Below are positions 8,123 to 14,729 of a DNA stretch of 24,627 nucleotides, one piece after another. Each line of letters opens with the position of its first letter. Within the stretch, counting starts at the first letter, position 1. Location: positions 1-24,627 of the forward strand of contig JODI01000108.1 of NCBI GenBank assembly GCA_000720805.1. Direction: 5' to 3'. Under the pieces are notes generated by a model. The model did no database searches. It was not told the DNA's origin and saw only the letters and a list, made by a program, of their open reading frames with translations. The translations under genes and the position numbers were made by a program. This stretch comes from Streptomyces violaceoruber. GTDB taxonomy: Bacteria > Actinomycetota > Actinomycetes > Streptomycetales > Streptomycetaceae.

Positions 8123-8764
8123 CTACAGATCCGCAATCCAGGGATGCCCTGGGTGTACGCGGTCGAGTAGCTCGGCCAGGGTCTCGCGCTGAGCCGGGGA
8201 CATGTGTGGGACGGTCGCGTTGAAGTCTGATTGATCTTTGCGGCGGGCGTGCTTGGCCTTGAACAGCAGGACCAGTTCGGGCGCCAGATACGGGATGCCG
8301 TCTCGGGTGTGGTGGATGATGTCGCTGTAGGGAAGCCGGATCCTCTCATCGCGTCGGCAGATCCAGGTGTCGCCGTCGTGCGGTTCGCGGAACACGTCGA
8401 GCAGGTAGTTGCCGGTGGCCGGATCGCGGAGCCAAGTCTGATGCACGGCGGCCAGCACCTCCGGTGTGGCTTCCTCCCAGATCCGACCACTGCCTACCGC
8501 GTCGAAGACGTATCCGGGGAAGCGGTCGCGGACCTCGGGAAAGCTCGCGGCCGGAATCGCGATCTCGATGTCCCCATGAGCGCGCGCTTGCCTGCCACGG
8601 AAGAGGTCCAGCGCCCAGCCCGCGGCCACGTACCAGGGCGTGCCGATCCCGGCCAACTGCTGCGCAACCTCACTCGGAGCCCAGCAAGACGACCACCTGA
8701 CGTGGAGGGCATCGATCTCGCCGGGTGACAGTTCGATGCCCCCGCTGGGCAGTTGCTCGCTCAC
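8123..8764 (-). CDS. Aminoglycoside 2''-adenylyltransferase-like nucleotidyltransferase
   Basis: This 213-residue protein has the minimal nucleotidyltransferase fold of the ANT(2'')/AadB-like resistance family. WYVAAGWALDLFRGR (residues 44-58) holds the glycine-rich strand with Asp53. HGDIEIAI (63-70) supplies the other acidic metal ligands. YLAPELVLLFKAKHARRKDQ (159-178) is the family's conserved C-terminal signature, with the lysine pair expected near the nucleotide. Such proteins may adenylylate aminoglycosides, but most actinobacterial members are untested, so the substrate is open. The start is a GTG at 8764 without a clear ribosome-binding site; a start nearer Trp24 (HVRWSSCW) is possible. 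It stands alone between the ISL3 element and a decayed region, pointing to acquired or residual DNA. Confidence 0.82.
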   Translation of the reverse strand: MSEQLPSGGIELSPGEIDALHVRWSSCWAPSEVAQQLAGIGTPWYVAAGWALDLFRGRQARAHGDIEIAIPAASFPEVRDRFPGYVFDAVGSGRIWEEATPEVLAAVHQTWLRDPATGNYLLDVFREPHDGDTWICRRDERIRLPYSDIIHHTRDGIPYLAPELVLLFKAKHARRKDQSDFNATVPHMSPAQRETLAELLDRVHPGHPWIADL

Positions 8765-8940
8765 CGCAGGAATCTATCAGCGGTTTCCAAGGGAGCCCCA
8801 GGCCAAGATCTATGAAGCAGGCCAGCGGCACCCGGAGCCGGACACGGTGCATGCTCCTAACCCGTCCGCGATACCGCCGAGATCACCCGCCAACACGCGA
8901 GTTCCCCTCTACGCAGGGCCGAGATTCTGCGAACTGGCGC

Positions 8941-9072
8941 GCTTCCGCGTTCGATCTGCTCCGGCTGGCGGGCACCGACACGATGGCGTGGCCGTACCGG
9001 CGGCGCCGGGCGGCCCTGGAACAGCTGTTCACCGCACGTCGGCTGACGGCACCGTGGGCGCTGTGCCCGTCA
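8941..9072 (+). pseudogene. ATP-dependent DNA ligase fragment
   Basis: The plus frame at 8950-9072 reads FDLLRLAGTDTMAWPYRRRR followed by AALEQLFTARRLTAPWALCP. This closely resembles the stretch of actinobacterial ATP-dependent DNA ligases that follows the first conserved strand of the adenylation domain (FDLLHLxGxDL...PYxxRRxxLExL). No other ligase motif, and in particular no KxDG lysine motif, is found next to it. It is therefore an isolated scrap of about 40 codons. The identification rests on pattern memory alone. Confidence 0.5.
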
Positions 9073-9142
9073 GTCCCAGGGACAGCAGGCAGCCGTCCCG
9101 TCGACTGACCACGGTGTCGGAAAGTTGCCTGATAACCCGAGT

Positions 9143-9173
9143 GTGATCGTCCTCCCCAGGGGAGGACGATCAC
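9143..9173. terminator. Perfect 31-bp palindrome, bidirectional terminator-like
   Basis: The arms GTGATCGTCCTCCCC (9143-9157) and GGGGAGGACGATCAC (9159-9173) are fully complementary around one central A. It lies 27 bases beyond the stop of a minus-strand secreted-protein remnant (9201) and could stop transcription from either side. Confidence 0.7.
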
Positions 9174-9200
9174 GGTGCGCTCAGTCCTCAGGGTGCGGGG

Positions 9201-9281
9201 TCAGCTGCAGGTCCGGTAGTCGTAGCCGGCCAGTCGCACGTTGCCGTCGCCGTCGTAGAAGTTATTGCTTGCGGCATCACA
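9201..9281 (-). pseudogene. C-terminal remnant of a secreted protein
   Basis: The minus strand reads CDAASNNFYDGDGNV followed by RLAGYDYRTCS and a TGA at 9201-9203. The Asp/Gly-rich turn and terminal cysteine look like the end of a small exported actinobacterial protein. The strong palindrome just downstream behaves like its terminator. The upstream part is missing, replaced by sequence leading to the intact gene that ends at 9330. It does not match the two intact neighbours. Confidence 0.4.
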
Positions 9282-9329
9282 TCGCCGGCCAGGTACCGGG
9301 CCGCCCCTACCGCTCAGGACGAGGAGACG

Positions 9330-9752
9330 TCACGCGACGTCGTCGCGCCACCCGCTACAGTCGGTGATTCCTGTGCTGGCCTTGTACTTGCACACCTGGT
9401 AACTGATTTTGAGGCCCTCGGTGAAGTCGTAGTCGCACGTCGCCGCGGCCCCGGCGGCGCCGTTGCGGTTCCAACACTGGTACTCGCCCCCGCCCTCCCA
9501 GTCCAGGAGCGCGACCGTGGAGTATCCGTCCGCGCTGTAGTCGTGGACGGTCATGATCTCGCCGTACGACTGGAACTCCGCGCACGCCTCGCTGCCCGGG
9601 TTGCAGACACCGCTGTCGGCGTGTGCGGCCGGCGCGGTGAACATGGTGGCCGCGGCCAGGGCGACCGAGCTGCCCAGCATGGCCAGGGACCGCCCCACGC
9701 GCCTGCTCTTGTCTGTACGGTCCTGCTTGGTTCTCGCTCCGCGAATCCTCAT
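9330..9752 (-). CDS. Small secreted six-cysteine protein, copy A
   Basis: This 140-residue exported protein has a typical Sec signal: basic start (MRIRGARTKQDRTDKSRRVG), hydrophobic core (SVALAAATMFTAP) and an AHA cleavage motif near residue 45. The mature part has six cysteines (VCNP, ACAEF, QCWN, TCDYDF, VCKYK, DCSGW), consistent with three disulfides. Conserved blocks are EFQSYGE, TVHDYSADGYSTV and DYDFTEGLKISYQVCKYKAS. They belong to an uncharacterised family of Streptomyces secreted proteins with an FxSYGE...DxxADG...EGxxxxYxVC pattern. No enzyme motif is visible. The ATG at 9752 is preceded by AAGGAAGG about 11 bases upstream. A close paralogue lies just upstream at 9907-10335, and the flanking DNA is duplicated with it. 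Confidence 0.8.
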   Translation of the reverse strand: MRIRGARTKQDRTDKSRRVGRSLAMLGSSVALAAATMFTAPAAHADSGVCNPGSEACAEFQSYGEIMTVHDYSADGYSTVALLDWEGGGEYQCWNRNGAAGAAATCDYDFTEGLKISYQVCKYKASTGITDCSGWRDDVA

Positions 9753-9814
9753 GTGATGGATCGCCTTCCTTGAATAGCTGACTGTCCTTCATGGCCGGTA
9801 GCGACATCCGATGT

Positions 9815-9855
9815 GCTGACCTGGCGAGACGCAGCCCCGTGTGACGGGACGGTGG
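9815..9855. repeat. Duplicated upstream segment, copy A
   Basis: These 41 bases recur at 10498-10538 with a single mismatch (GGCGAG versus GGCCAG). They lie upstream of copy A of the secreted-protein pair. They contain CCCGT-GTG-ACGGG, a small hairpin. Confidence 0.8.
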
Positions 9856-9906
9856 TGCGGCCCGGGGATCGTCCGGGCCGTCCGTACCGTTCGGGATGAG
9901 GAGAGG

Positions 9907-10335
9907 TCACGCGAAGTCGTGGACGTCCCGGCTGCAGTCGACGGGTCCGGTGCTGGCCTTGTACTTGCACACCCAGTAGATGACTTCGAAGCCCTCGGTG
10001 AAGTCGTAGTCGCACTTCTCCGCAGCCCCGGAGGCGCCGTTGCTGTTCAAACACTCGAAAGCAGCCTGCTGGTGTCCCGGCCATGTCAGGAACCCGAGCG
10101 CGGCGTATCCGTCCGACTTGTAGTCGTGGACGGTGAAGACCTCACCGTACGACTGGAACTCCGCGCACACCTCGTTGCCCGGGTTGCAGATGCTGCCGTC
10201 GGCGTGTGCGGCCGGCGCGGTGAACATGGTGGCCGCGGCCAGGGCGACCGAGCTGCCCAGCACGGCCAGGGACCGCCCGACGCGCCTGCTGTTCCCCGCA
10301 ACGTCCTGCTTGGTTCTTGCTCCGCGAATCTTCAT
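9907..10335 (-). CDS. Small secreted six-cysteine protein, copy B
   Basis: This 142-residue paralogue of the protein at 9330-9752 shares the signal peptide almost exactly (VGRSLAVLGSSVALAAATMF then TAPAAHAD), plus EVCAEFQSYGE, VFTVHDYKSDGYAALG, CDYDFTEGFEVIYWVCKYKA and DCSR. All six cysteine positions are kept. The middle loop (LTWPGHQQAAFECLNSNGAS) and the C-terminus differ more than the leader, as expected after a duplication with selection or drift on the mature surface. The ATG at 10335 is chosen because it matches the MKIRGARTKQD start of copy A and keeps the same upstream GGAAGG; a longer in-frame reading to 10479 is unlikely. Function is unknown, perhaps an extracellular or cell-surface protein. 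Confidence 0.8.
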   Translation of the reverse strand: MKIRGARTKQDVAGNSRRVGRSLAVLGSSVALAAATMFTAPAAHADGSICNPGNEVCAEFQSYGEVFTVHDYKSDGYAALGFLTWPGHQQAAFECLNSNGASGAAEKCDYDFTEGFEVIYWVCKYKASTGPVDCSRDVHDFA

Positions 10336-10480
10336 GTGATGGATCGCCTTCCTTGAACAGCTGACTGTCCGTATTGACCGGTAGCGACATTCGATTCGAT
10401 GGACTGAACCGGCCGGCTCCCCAACGAGACTGCGGCGCGGGGAGCAGGTGCCGCCACAAGTGCTGCAGAGATGACGCACT

Positions 10481-10496
10481 CATGGGACGTCCCATG
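10481..10496. promoter_or_regulatory. Perfect 16-bp palindrome upstream of secreted-protein copy B
   Basis: CATGGGACGTCCCATG is self-complementary over all 16 bases and sits about 145 bases upstream of the copy B start. It has no counterpart upstream of copy A. It could be an operator, but no adjacent regulator is present. Confidence 0.4.
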
Positions 10497-10497
10497 C

Positions 10498-10538
10498 GCT
10501 GACCTGGCCAGACGCAGCCCCGTGTGACGGGACGGTGG
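10498..10538. repeat. Duplicated upstream segment, copy B
   Basis: This is the 41-base counterpart of 9815-9855 with one mismatch. Between this repeat and the copy B start there are roughly 100 extra bases compared with copy A, so an insertion or deletion followed the duplication. Confidence 0.8.
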
Positions 10539-11006
10539 GACGGCGGAAAGCGACCGTGCCCTCCACTACGACCAAGACCGGTGCTGTCACGTTGGCCGGT
10601 CCACCTGACCACCGACCCCTGGGGAGCAGTCTCGGCAACGAGCAACCGCCCCGCCCGCCCCCACCTGCCGGATCTCGAACGCCTCGGGACTACCCTGCGC
10701 CGAACGCGCCCTCGACCTGCTCCAGCCGGTCCGGAGCAACGCTCAAGACCTAATAGCAGTGCACGGCGACGGGTTGGGACGTGGAAGGGCGTACCTTCCC
10801 GAGCGATCGCGTAGTCAGGGAAGACGGCACCACCGAGTACGGTGACGACGGCCTCAGGCCCGGTGGAGGTCGCCCCCCCGCGTGAACGACAAGCGGGTCG
10901 ACGAGAAGACGGGGGAGCGTAAGCGGTTCTCCTCGAAGATCCTGGCGCTGTGGACACAGCCATGCCGGTCACCGGAGGCCGGATCAGGTGACCCGCGGTG
11001 CGGGCG
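10539..11006. other. Gene-free, probably decayed stretch
   Basis: Open frames exist on both strands, but none has recognisable domains or a convincing start, and arginine/proline-rich translations suggest they are spurious. No RNA gene or strong repeat was seen. Confidence 0.5.
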
Positions 11007-11345
11007 TCAGCAGGCGTCTACCGTGAACACGGAGGTCCAGGAGCCGCTGCTGTCCTCGGAGTAGGCGCCGGGCGTGGCGTTTGCCCCCGAAGCCGAGCAT
11101 GAGCGTCACCGATCCGCTCGGTACCTCCAGTCGGCGCCACGGCCGCTTCAGTTGCGGGTGTTCCACACGACGTTGGCGCCCCGGCTGGCGGAGCCGAGGG
11201 TCTGGTACGAGCTGGTGACGTCCTGGTAGGAGGCAGTGGGCGCCGCCCGCGCCGCCCGGCCTGCGGCATCACGTTGCTGGCTGGGGGCGGGGAGGCGAGG
11301 CCTGCTGCGGACATGACGTGTTCGTGGGACGTGCCGGCGGTCCAC
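11007..11345 (-). pseudogene. Secreted protein pseudogene (multiple frameshifts)
   Basis: Pieces of one small exported protein lie in order on the minus strand but in different frames: TASYQDVTSSYQTLGSASRG and ANVVWNTRN before a stop near 11148; RPWRRLEVPSGSVTLMLGFG (about 11085-11145); then ANATPGAYSEDSSGSWTSVF followed by TVDAC and a stop at 11007-11009. The pieces join if single bases are added or removed near 11145 and 11085. A possible signal-peptide remnant (VMSAAGLASPPPASN) lies upstream in yet another frame. The reconstructed protein is not one I can name. Confidence 0.5.
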
Positions 11346-11696
11346 CTGCGGGGATGCCGGCCGTTGTGACGGCTTCCCAGGACGAGTTCGGCGGGGCAGG
11401 TCCGGTGCGGCGCGGTACGGCCGGCGTCAAGTACCGGGCGAAGTGCACACGGCCGCAGCGAGGTTCTCCTCGTGGGCGGCGCCGGCGGCCTCACCGGCCT
11501 GGCCGCCCCCGCCCAGCTCGCGAACTGATCAAGGACTACTTGCAGATCGAGGTCCTGCACAACGCGCGGGACACCGCCTTCGCGGGGACGCCTCGCGGTC
11601 GACCGCGGTCTGCTTCCGCCGTCAGCTCCTGGCCGGCACCAGGCCCGTCCTCAATCCTGACGTGAACCTCACGTCAGGGTCAACAGCGGGCCAGGA
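11346..11696. other. Unassigned stretch with possible gene fragment
   Basis: No intact gene is recognised. A plus-strand piece at about 11524-11607 reads ELIKDYLQIEVLHNARDTAF. It has natural-looking codon use but does not continue in frame into anything recognisable, so it may be a remnant. Confidence 0.35.
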
Positions 11697-12041
11697 GTGC
11701 GAGTTGCTGTTCAAGCGTGGCGCCGCATCGGAGCCGGTGCTCTCTGTCCGACCGCCTGCGAATCCTCCGACGAGGCCCGCGGGGCGCAGCAGGAGGCGTG
11801 GCTGGCGTCCCTGAGCCCGGCCGAACGCTCCGAATGGGAAGCAGAGCAGGAGGCGGCGTACTGGGCAGACATGGCAGACGAGGCCCGCGAGCCGTACGAC
11901 CCGGCCCAGGAGAAGTACCAAGAGCTGGTCCTGGATGCGCTGGACGACGAGCTCCGGGACGCCGAGACGGACGACTTCAGTGAGTACTACGACGACGGCG
12001 AGTACGCCGACGAGGAGATGCGGGACGGGGCCTACCGGTAA
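11697..12041 (+). CDS. Small highly acidic hypothetical protein
   Basis: This predicted protein of about 114 residues has a second half dominated by Glu, Asp, Ala and Tyr: WLASLSPAERSEWEAEQEAA, YWADMADEAREPYDP, ALDDELRDAETDDFSEYYDD. From about 11790 onward, G/C at third positions and the acidic, non-repetitive composition argue that this frame is really translated. The first 30 residues are less convincing. The GTG at 11697 has an AGGAG directly abutting it, too close to be ideal, so the true start may lie further in or the 5' part may be lost. No domain is recognised. It could be a nucleic-acid mimic or a partner of a basic protein, but nothing shows that. It converges on the EACC1/caspase pair. 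Confidence 0.5.
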   Translation: MRVAVQAWRRIGAGALCPTACESSDEARGAQQEAWLASLSPAERSEWEAEQEAAYWADMADEAREPYDPAQEKYQELVLDALDDELRDAETDDFSEYYDDGEYADEEMRDGAYR

Positions 12042-12295
12042 ATCCCGACAAGATCACCGGCGGCCCCGTAGCCACCCGCAGTTGTAGCGCCTCGGACGGA
12101 GACGCCGCATGCCCACCACCACTGCCAGCACGCTCAAGACGTACGGCCCCTGCAGTTCCCCGACCGCTCCGGCCTGACACCGAGGGTGCGGTGCCCTGAT
12201 TCCGGGGGAGGGACCTGTGGGTTCGGGGTTAAGTTGCGGGGTCGGTCTCGGCAGCCGGCTCCAGCAGGGCCCGTGCGGAGTCGTGCTCGACATGA

Positions 12296-13648
12296 CTAGG
12301 TGGGAAGCCTGGGATCCATGTCGGCCAGCTCGCGATGCGAACGAAACAGGGGCCCGCCGAGACGTTCCACGGCCTGGCGCAGCACCACCGGATCGGCATC
12401 GACGAAGGTCAGTTTGCAGATCCCGATGTAGCCGAAGTCCCGCAGCTCCTTGTAGTTGGCGGGCAGCACGTGCGTCTTGTCGGGGCGTGGGGCCGTCTGG
12501 CGTGGGCGGACCACCAGGACCTGGGATACGGTCTTGCGGCTGGCGCCACCTCCGCTGGCCTCCGTGGTGTAGGTGAACTGGCGCAGCACGCCGAGATAGT
12601 CGATGTCCTGCCACGGGATGCGGCATGAGATGCCGTCGCGGTCCAGGGTCAGTCCTGTTTTGTCGACCGTGAGGCTCCGCGGTTTCTCTCGCGCCGCGCT
12701 GGCCGTTCCCCAGGCGAAGCCCACCAGCAAAAGTTCGGGGAGGAGCCCCCCTGCCACAGCGCCCGGCTGGAGCCACAAGGCGTAGCCGAGCCCGCATGCC
12801 AGGAGGGTCCACACGGCGCTCAGACAGGCGTACCAACGGCGTTTGCCGGGGCTTATCCGCCTGGTGAAGCGTACCTGTGACGGGCCCGTCGGCTTCTGAC
12901 TCACCGGGCGTTCTTCGACGGGACCGCTGACCAGAACGAGGTCACTGGCGGCGTTCACCGAACGGCGCTGCGGACGGGGAAGTCCCCGCCCGGCCAGATC
13001 GCGGTCCACGTACGCGTAGATCTCATCCAAGGTGAGGGGTCCTGGAGCGTGGAGCGCTTTCAACAGGGCCTCGGTGAAGGCGGTGTACGTGGCACCGGGC
13101 GGTGCGTGCGAGGGAGCGGTGGCGGTCGTGGAGGTGAGGGTGAAGGTGCCGGTCACTTCGAGCTGGCCGGCAACGAGGCTGTCCGGCGTGCTCATCGCTG
13201 CTATCGCCCGGCCGGAGAAACAGCAGTCGAGTACCAGGACCCTGGCTCTGGCGCGGGCGCGTGACAGTTCGCGCTTGACCACCTCCAGCGGTACAGCGGT
13301 GTAGGCGACGTTGTCGGGCTCTGCGTCGGCCAAGGTGAGGTGCAGTAACCCGTCCTCGTCCAGCAGCCCGTGGCCTGCGTAGTAGATCAGTAGGAGATCA
13401 GTGGCCTCACGCTGCGCCATGGCCAGTGCGCTGCCCAGTGTCGCCTTGTCGAGCGGCTCGTCCTGGTCTCCCAGGACCTGGCAGTGGTCAACAGGGAGTA
13501 GCCCATGCTCCCCGGTCAGGACCTTCCGCAAAGCGGTGAGGTTGTCCCGCACGGCCGGTATCTCCGCAAGGTCTGCGGAACTGTATGTGGGCACGCCGAT
13601 CAGCACGGCGCGCGAGGCGCTTCCGTCGGGAAGCCACGGGTCCGGCAT
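12296..13648 (-). CDS. Caspase-like (peptidase C14) protein with membrane anchor and PH-like tail
   Basis: This 450-residue protein has an N-terminal caspase/metacaspase domain (about 12-240), starting SRAVLIGVPTYSSADL. The catalytic dyad is visible: His93 in LLIYYAGHGLLDEDG and Cys143 in VLVLDCCFSGRA. Two hydrophobic segments (about 275-296 and 299-316) form a membrane hairpin. The tail (about 320-440) includes LTVDKTGLTLDRDGISCRIP and WQDIDYLGVL, the pattern of bacterial PH-like domains. Such caspases cut after basic or acidic residues and serve as death or defence effectors in many bacterial conflict systems. The ATG at 13648 follows the EACC1 stop by five bases, with GAGG overlapping that stop, so translation is coupled. 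The target protein is unknown. Confidence 0.92.
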   Translation of the reverse strand: MPDPWLPDGSASRAVLIGVPTYSSADLAEIPAVRDNLTALRKVLTGEHGLLPVDHCQVLGDQDEPLDKATLGSALAMAQREATDLLLIYYAGHGLLDEDGLLHLTLADAEPDNVAYTAVPLEVVKRELSRARARARVLVLDCCFSGRAIAAMSTPDSLVAGQLEVTGTFTLTSTTATAPSHAPPGATYTAFTEALLKALHAPGPLTLDEIYAYVDRDLAGRGLPRPQRRSVNAASDLVLVSGPVEERPVSQKPTGPSQVRFTRRISPGKRRWYACLSAVWTLLACGLGYALWLQPGAVAGGLLPELLLVGFAWGTASAAREKPRSLTVDKTGLTLDRDGISCRIPWQDIDYLGVLRQFTYTTEASGGGASRKTVSQVLVVRPRQTAPRPDKTHVLPANYKELRDFGYIGICKLTFVDADPVVLRQAVERLGGPLFRSHRELADMDPRLPT

Positions 13649-13653
13649 CGGCC

Positions 13654-14043
13654 TCAGTCGCGGGACTGGTCGAGCAGCGCCACGACCTCACCGATGACGT
13701 GCTCCGGATCCGCCGCCCGGCGCACGTCCACCTCGACGCGGCGTCCGTCCGCCGCGACGACTGACACCTTGACATCCGCACGGCGCTGAATCAGCCAGAT
13801 CGACAGTGACCGGGCGAGCACGGCGCCGGCGCCGCCCGAACCCAGTGCCACCGCCACCACGTCGAGGGCCACCCCCATGTGGCCCGACTCCGGCGCGGAT
13901 CCCCGCAACTCCAGACGGCCACGAAGGGCATCTTCCAGGGCCAGCCAGTCGCGCAGTGCCAGCAAATGCGTCTCGGCATCGTCGCCGGACACCGTCAGTT
14001 CCAGCTCAGGAGTCTCCGTATCCGCCTGGGTCATGCCGACCAT
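13654..14043 (-). CDS. EACC1 (effector-associated constant component 1) protein
   Basis: This 129-residue protein starts with a short beta-rich part (LELTVSGDDAETHLLALRDW). A glycine-rich hydrophobic helix follows (MGVALDVVAVALGSGGAGAV, then LARSLSIWLIQRRADVKVSV) and a closing segment (DVRRAADPEHVIGEVVALLD). This order, with the LRDWL motif, the GSGGAG helix and the WLxxRR...V..DGRxVEVD ending, is the EACC1 family. EACC1 proteins are encoded next to interchangeable effectors such as caspases, trypsin-like proteases or TIR domains in proposed actinobacterial conflict systems, where they are thought to be the shared component. The effector here is the downstream caspase. ATG at 14043 or ATG at 14034 could be the start; neither has a clear ribosome-binding site. 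Confidence 0.88.
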   Translation of the reverse strand: MVGMTQADTETPELELTVSGDDAETHLLALRDWLALEDALRGRLELRGSAPESGHMGVALDVVAVALGSGGAGAVLARSLSIWLIQRRADVKVSVVAADGRRVEVDVRRAADPEHVIGEVVALLDQSRD

Positions 14044-14385
14044 GATGCCAGGCAGCTACGTCATGATCCGGGGGATTCGGCTGATCCCGGTTGCCGGCAG
14101 GGAACGTCCCGCTCAGTCAACCGGCCCCAGGCAAAGGAGATGTGGACTCCGCCGTCATGGCGCGCGGCTTGGCCTACGGCGTCGGGAATGGGGCTGTGAG
14201 CCTGCTCCTGCTGTGGGTGCAGACCCGGTGCTGACGGGGGTCCGCTCCCGAAGCTGCGGCGAAGTGACAAGTAGCTCTCTGTAGTCACCTCCGACCGGGG
14301 CCGGAGCATTGCGACGCGCTGAGCGACCCCGGCGGCTGAAGGGCTCGAAGCGCCGGTCCAACTCGCTGACCTGCGACGGTTTCAG

Positions 14386-14422
14386 AAATCGGCACTCGTC
14401 TGAGGTGCTTAAAATCGGCACT
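14386..14422. repeat. Short direct repeat next to large palindrome
   Basis: AAATCGGCACT occurs at 14386-14396 and again at 14412-14422, 26 bases apart, ending one base before the 68-bp palindrome. Confidence 0.6.
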
Positions 14423-14423
14423 T

Positions 14424-14491
14424 GGCCCGGTACTCCCGAAGGTGCGGCCAGGGGACAGGTCCCCTGGCCGCACCTTCGGGAGTACCGGGCC
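14424..14491. repeat. Perfect 68-bp palindrome (32-bp arms)
   Basis: The arm at 14424-14455 (GGCCCGGTACTCCCGAAGGT...) is an exact inverted copy of 14460-14491. Only CAGG lies between, and its outer bases also pair. The structure is far longer than a usual terminator, and no gene ends close by on either strand. It might be a mobile-element end, a group II intron target hairpin, a fold-back recombination scar or an assembly artefact. Confidence 0.85.
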
Positions 14492-14497
14492 CTATCC

Positions 14498-14665
14498 GTG
14501 TAGGTTGAGCCGCTCCGTTAGCAGTGAGCCCTGGTGAAACTCCGGATTTCATGTTGCGTTAGCAGCGGGCCGATCGGCTGATCTTTAGCAATCGTGTGGC
14601 CCGCCGGGACGGACTGTTGGACTGAGGTCCGGTGCAAGGAGCCGGAGAACCTGCCCCGCCTCCCC
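14498..14665 (+). other. Possible degraded group II intron 5' region
   Basis: Starting at GTGTAGG, just after the palindrome, the sequence has GGTGAAACTCCGGAT, ATCTTTAGCAATCGTG and GGACTGAGGTCCGG...AGCCGGAGAACC. I associate these blocks with the 5' structured part of actinobacterial group II introns. There is no reverse transcriptase gene and no domain V afterwards, so if correct it is a 5' fragment. Some bacterial introns insert just past hairpins, which fits the palindrome directly upstream. The call is from memory of motif shape and is weak. Confidence 0.3.
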
Positions 14666-14729
14666 GGGGGGGGGCGTCGCCGAGCTCATCAGTGTGCTCG
14701 CGCCTGGCGACACCCGACGTTTGCGGCGG

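Noticed and set aside
10142..10972. A 276-residue minus-strand protein overlapping secreted-protein copy B
   Set aside because: It reads the leader of copy B in another frame and shows no domains; its upstream part lies in a decayed non-coding stretch.
12054..12836. A 260-residue minus-strand protein overlapping the caspase gene
   Set aside because: It overlaps the caspase coding region in another frame, and its Arg/Pro-rich composition is typical of shadow translation.
14640..14680. Cobalamin riboswitch upstream of the methyltransferase remnant
   Set aside because: GGTCCGGTGCAAGGAGCCGG superficially resembles a cobalamin element, but the conserved core (GCNACTG) is missing and no B12-related gene follows.
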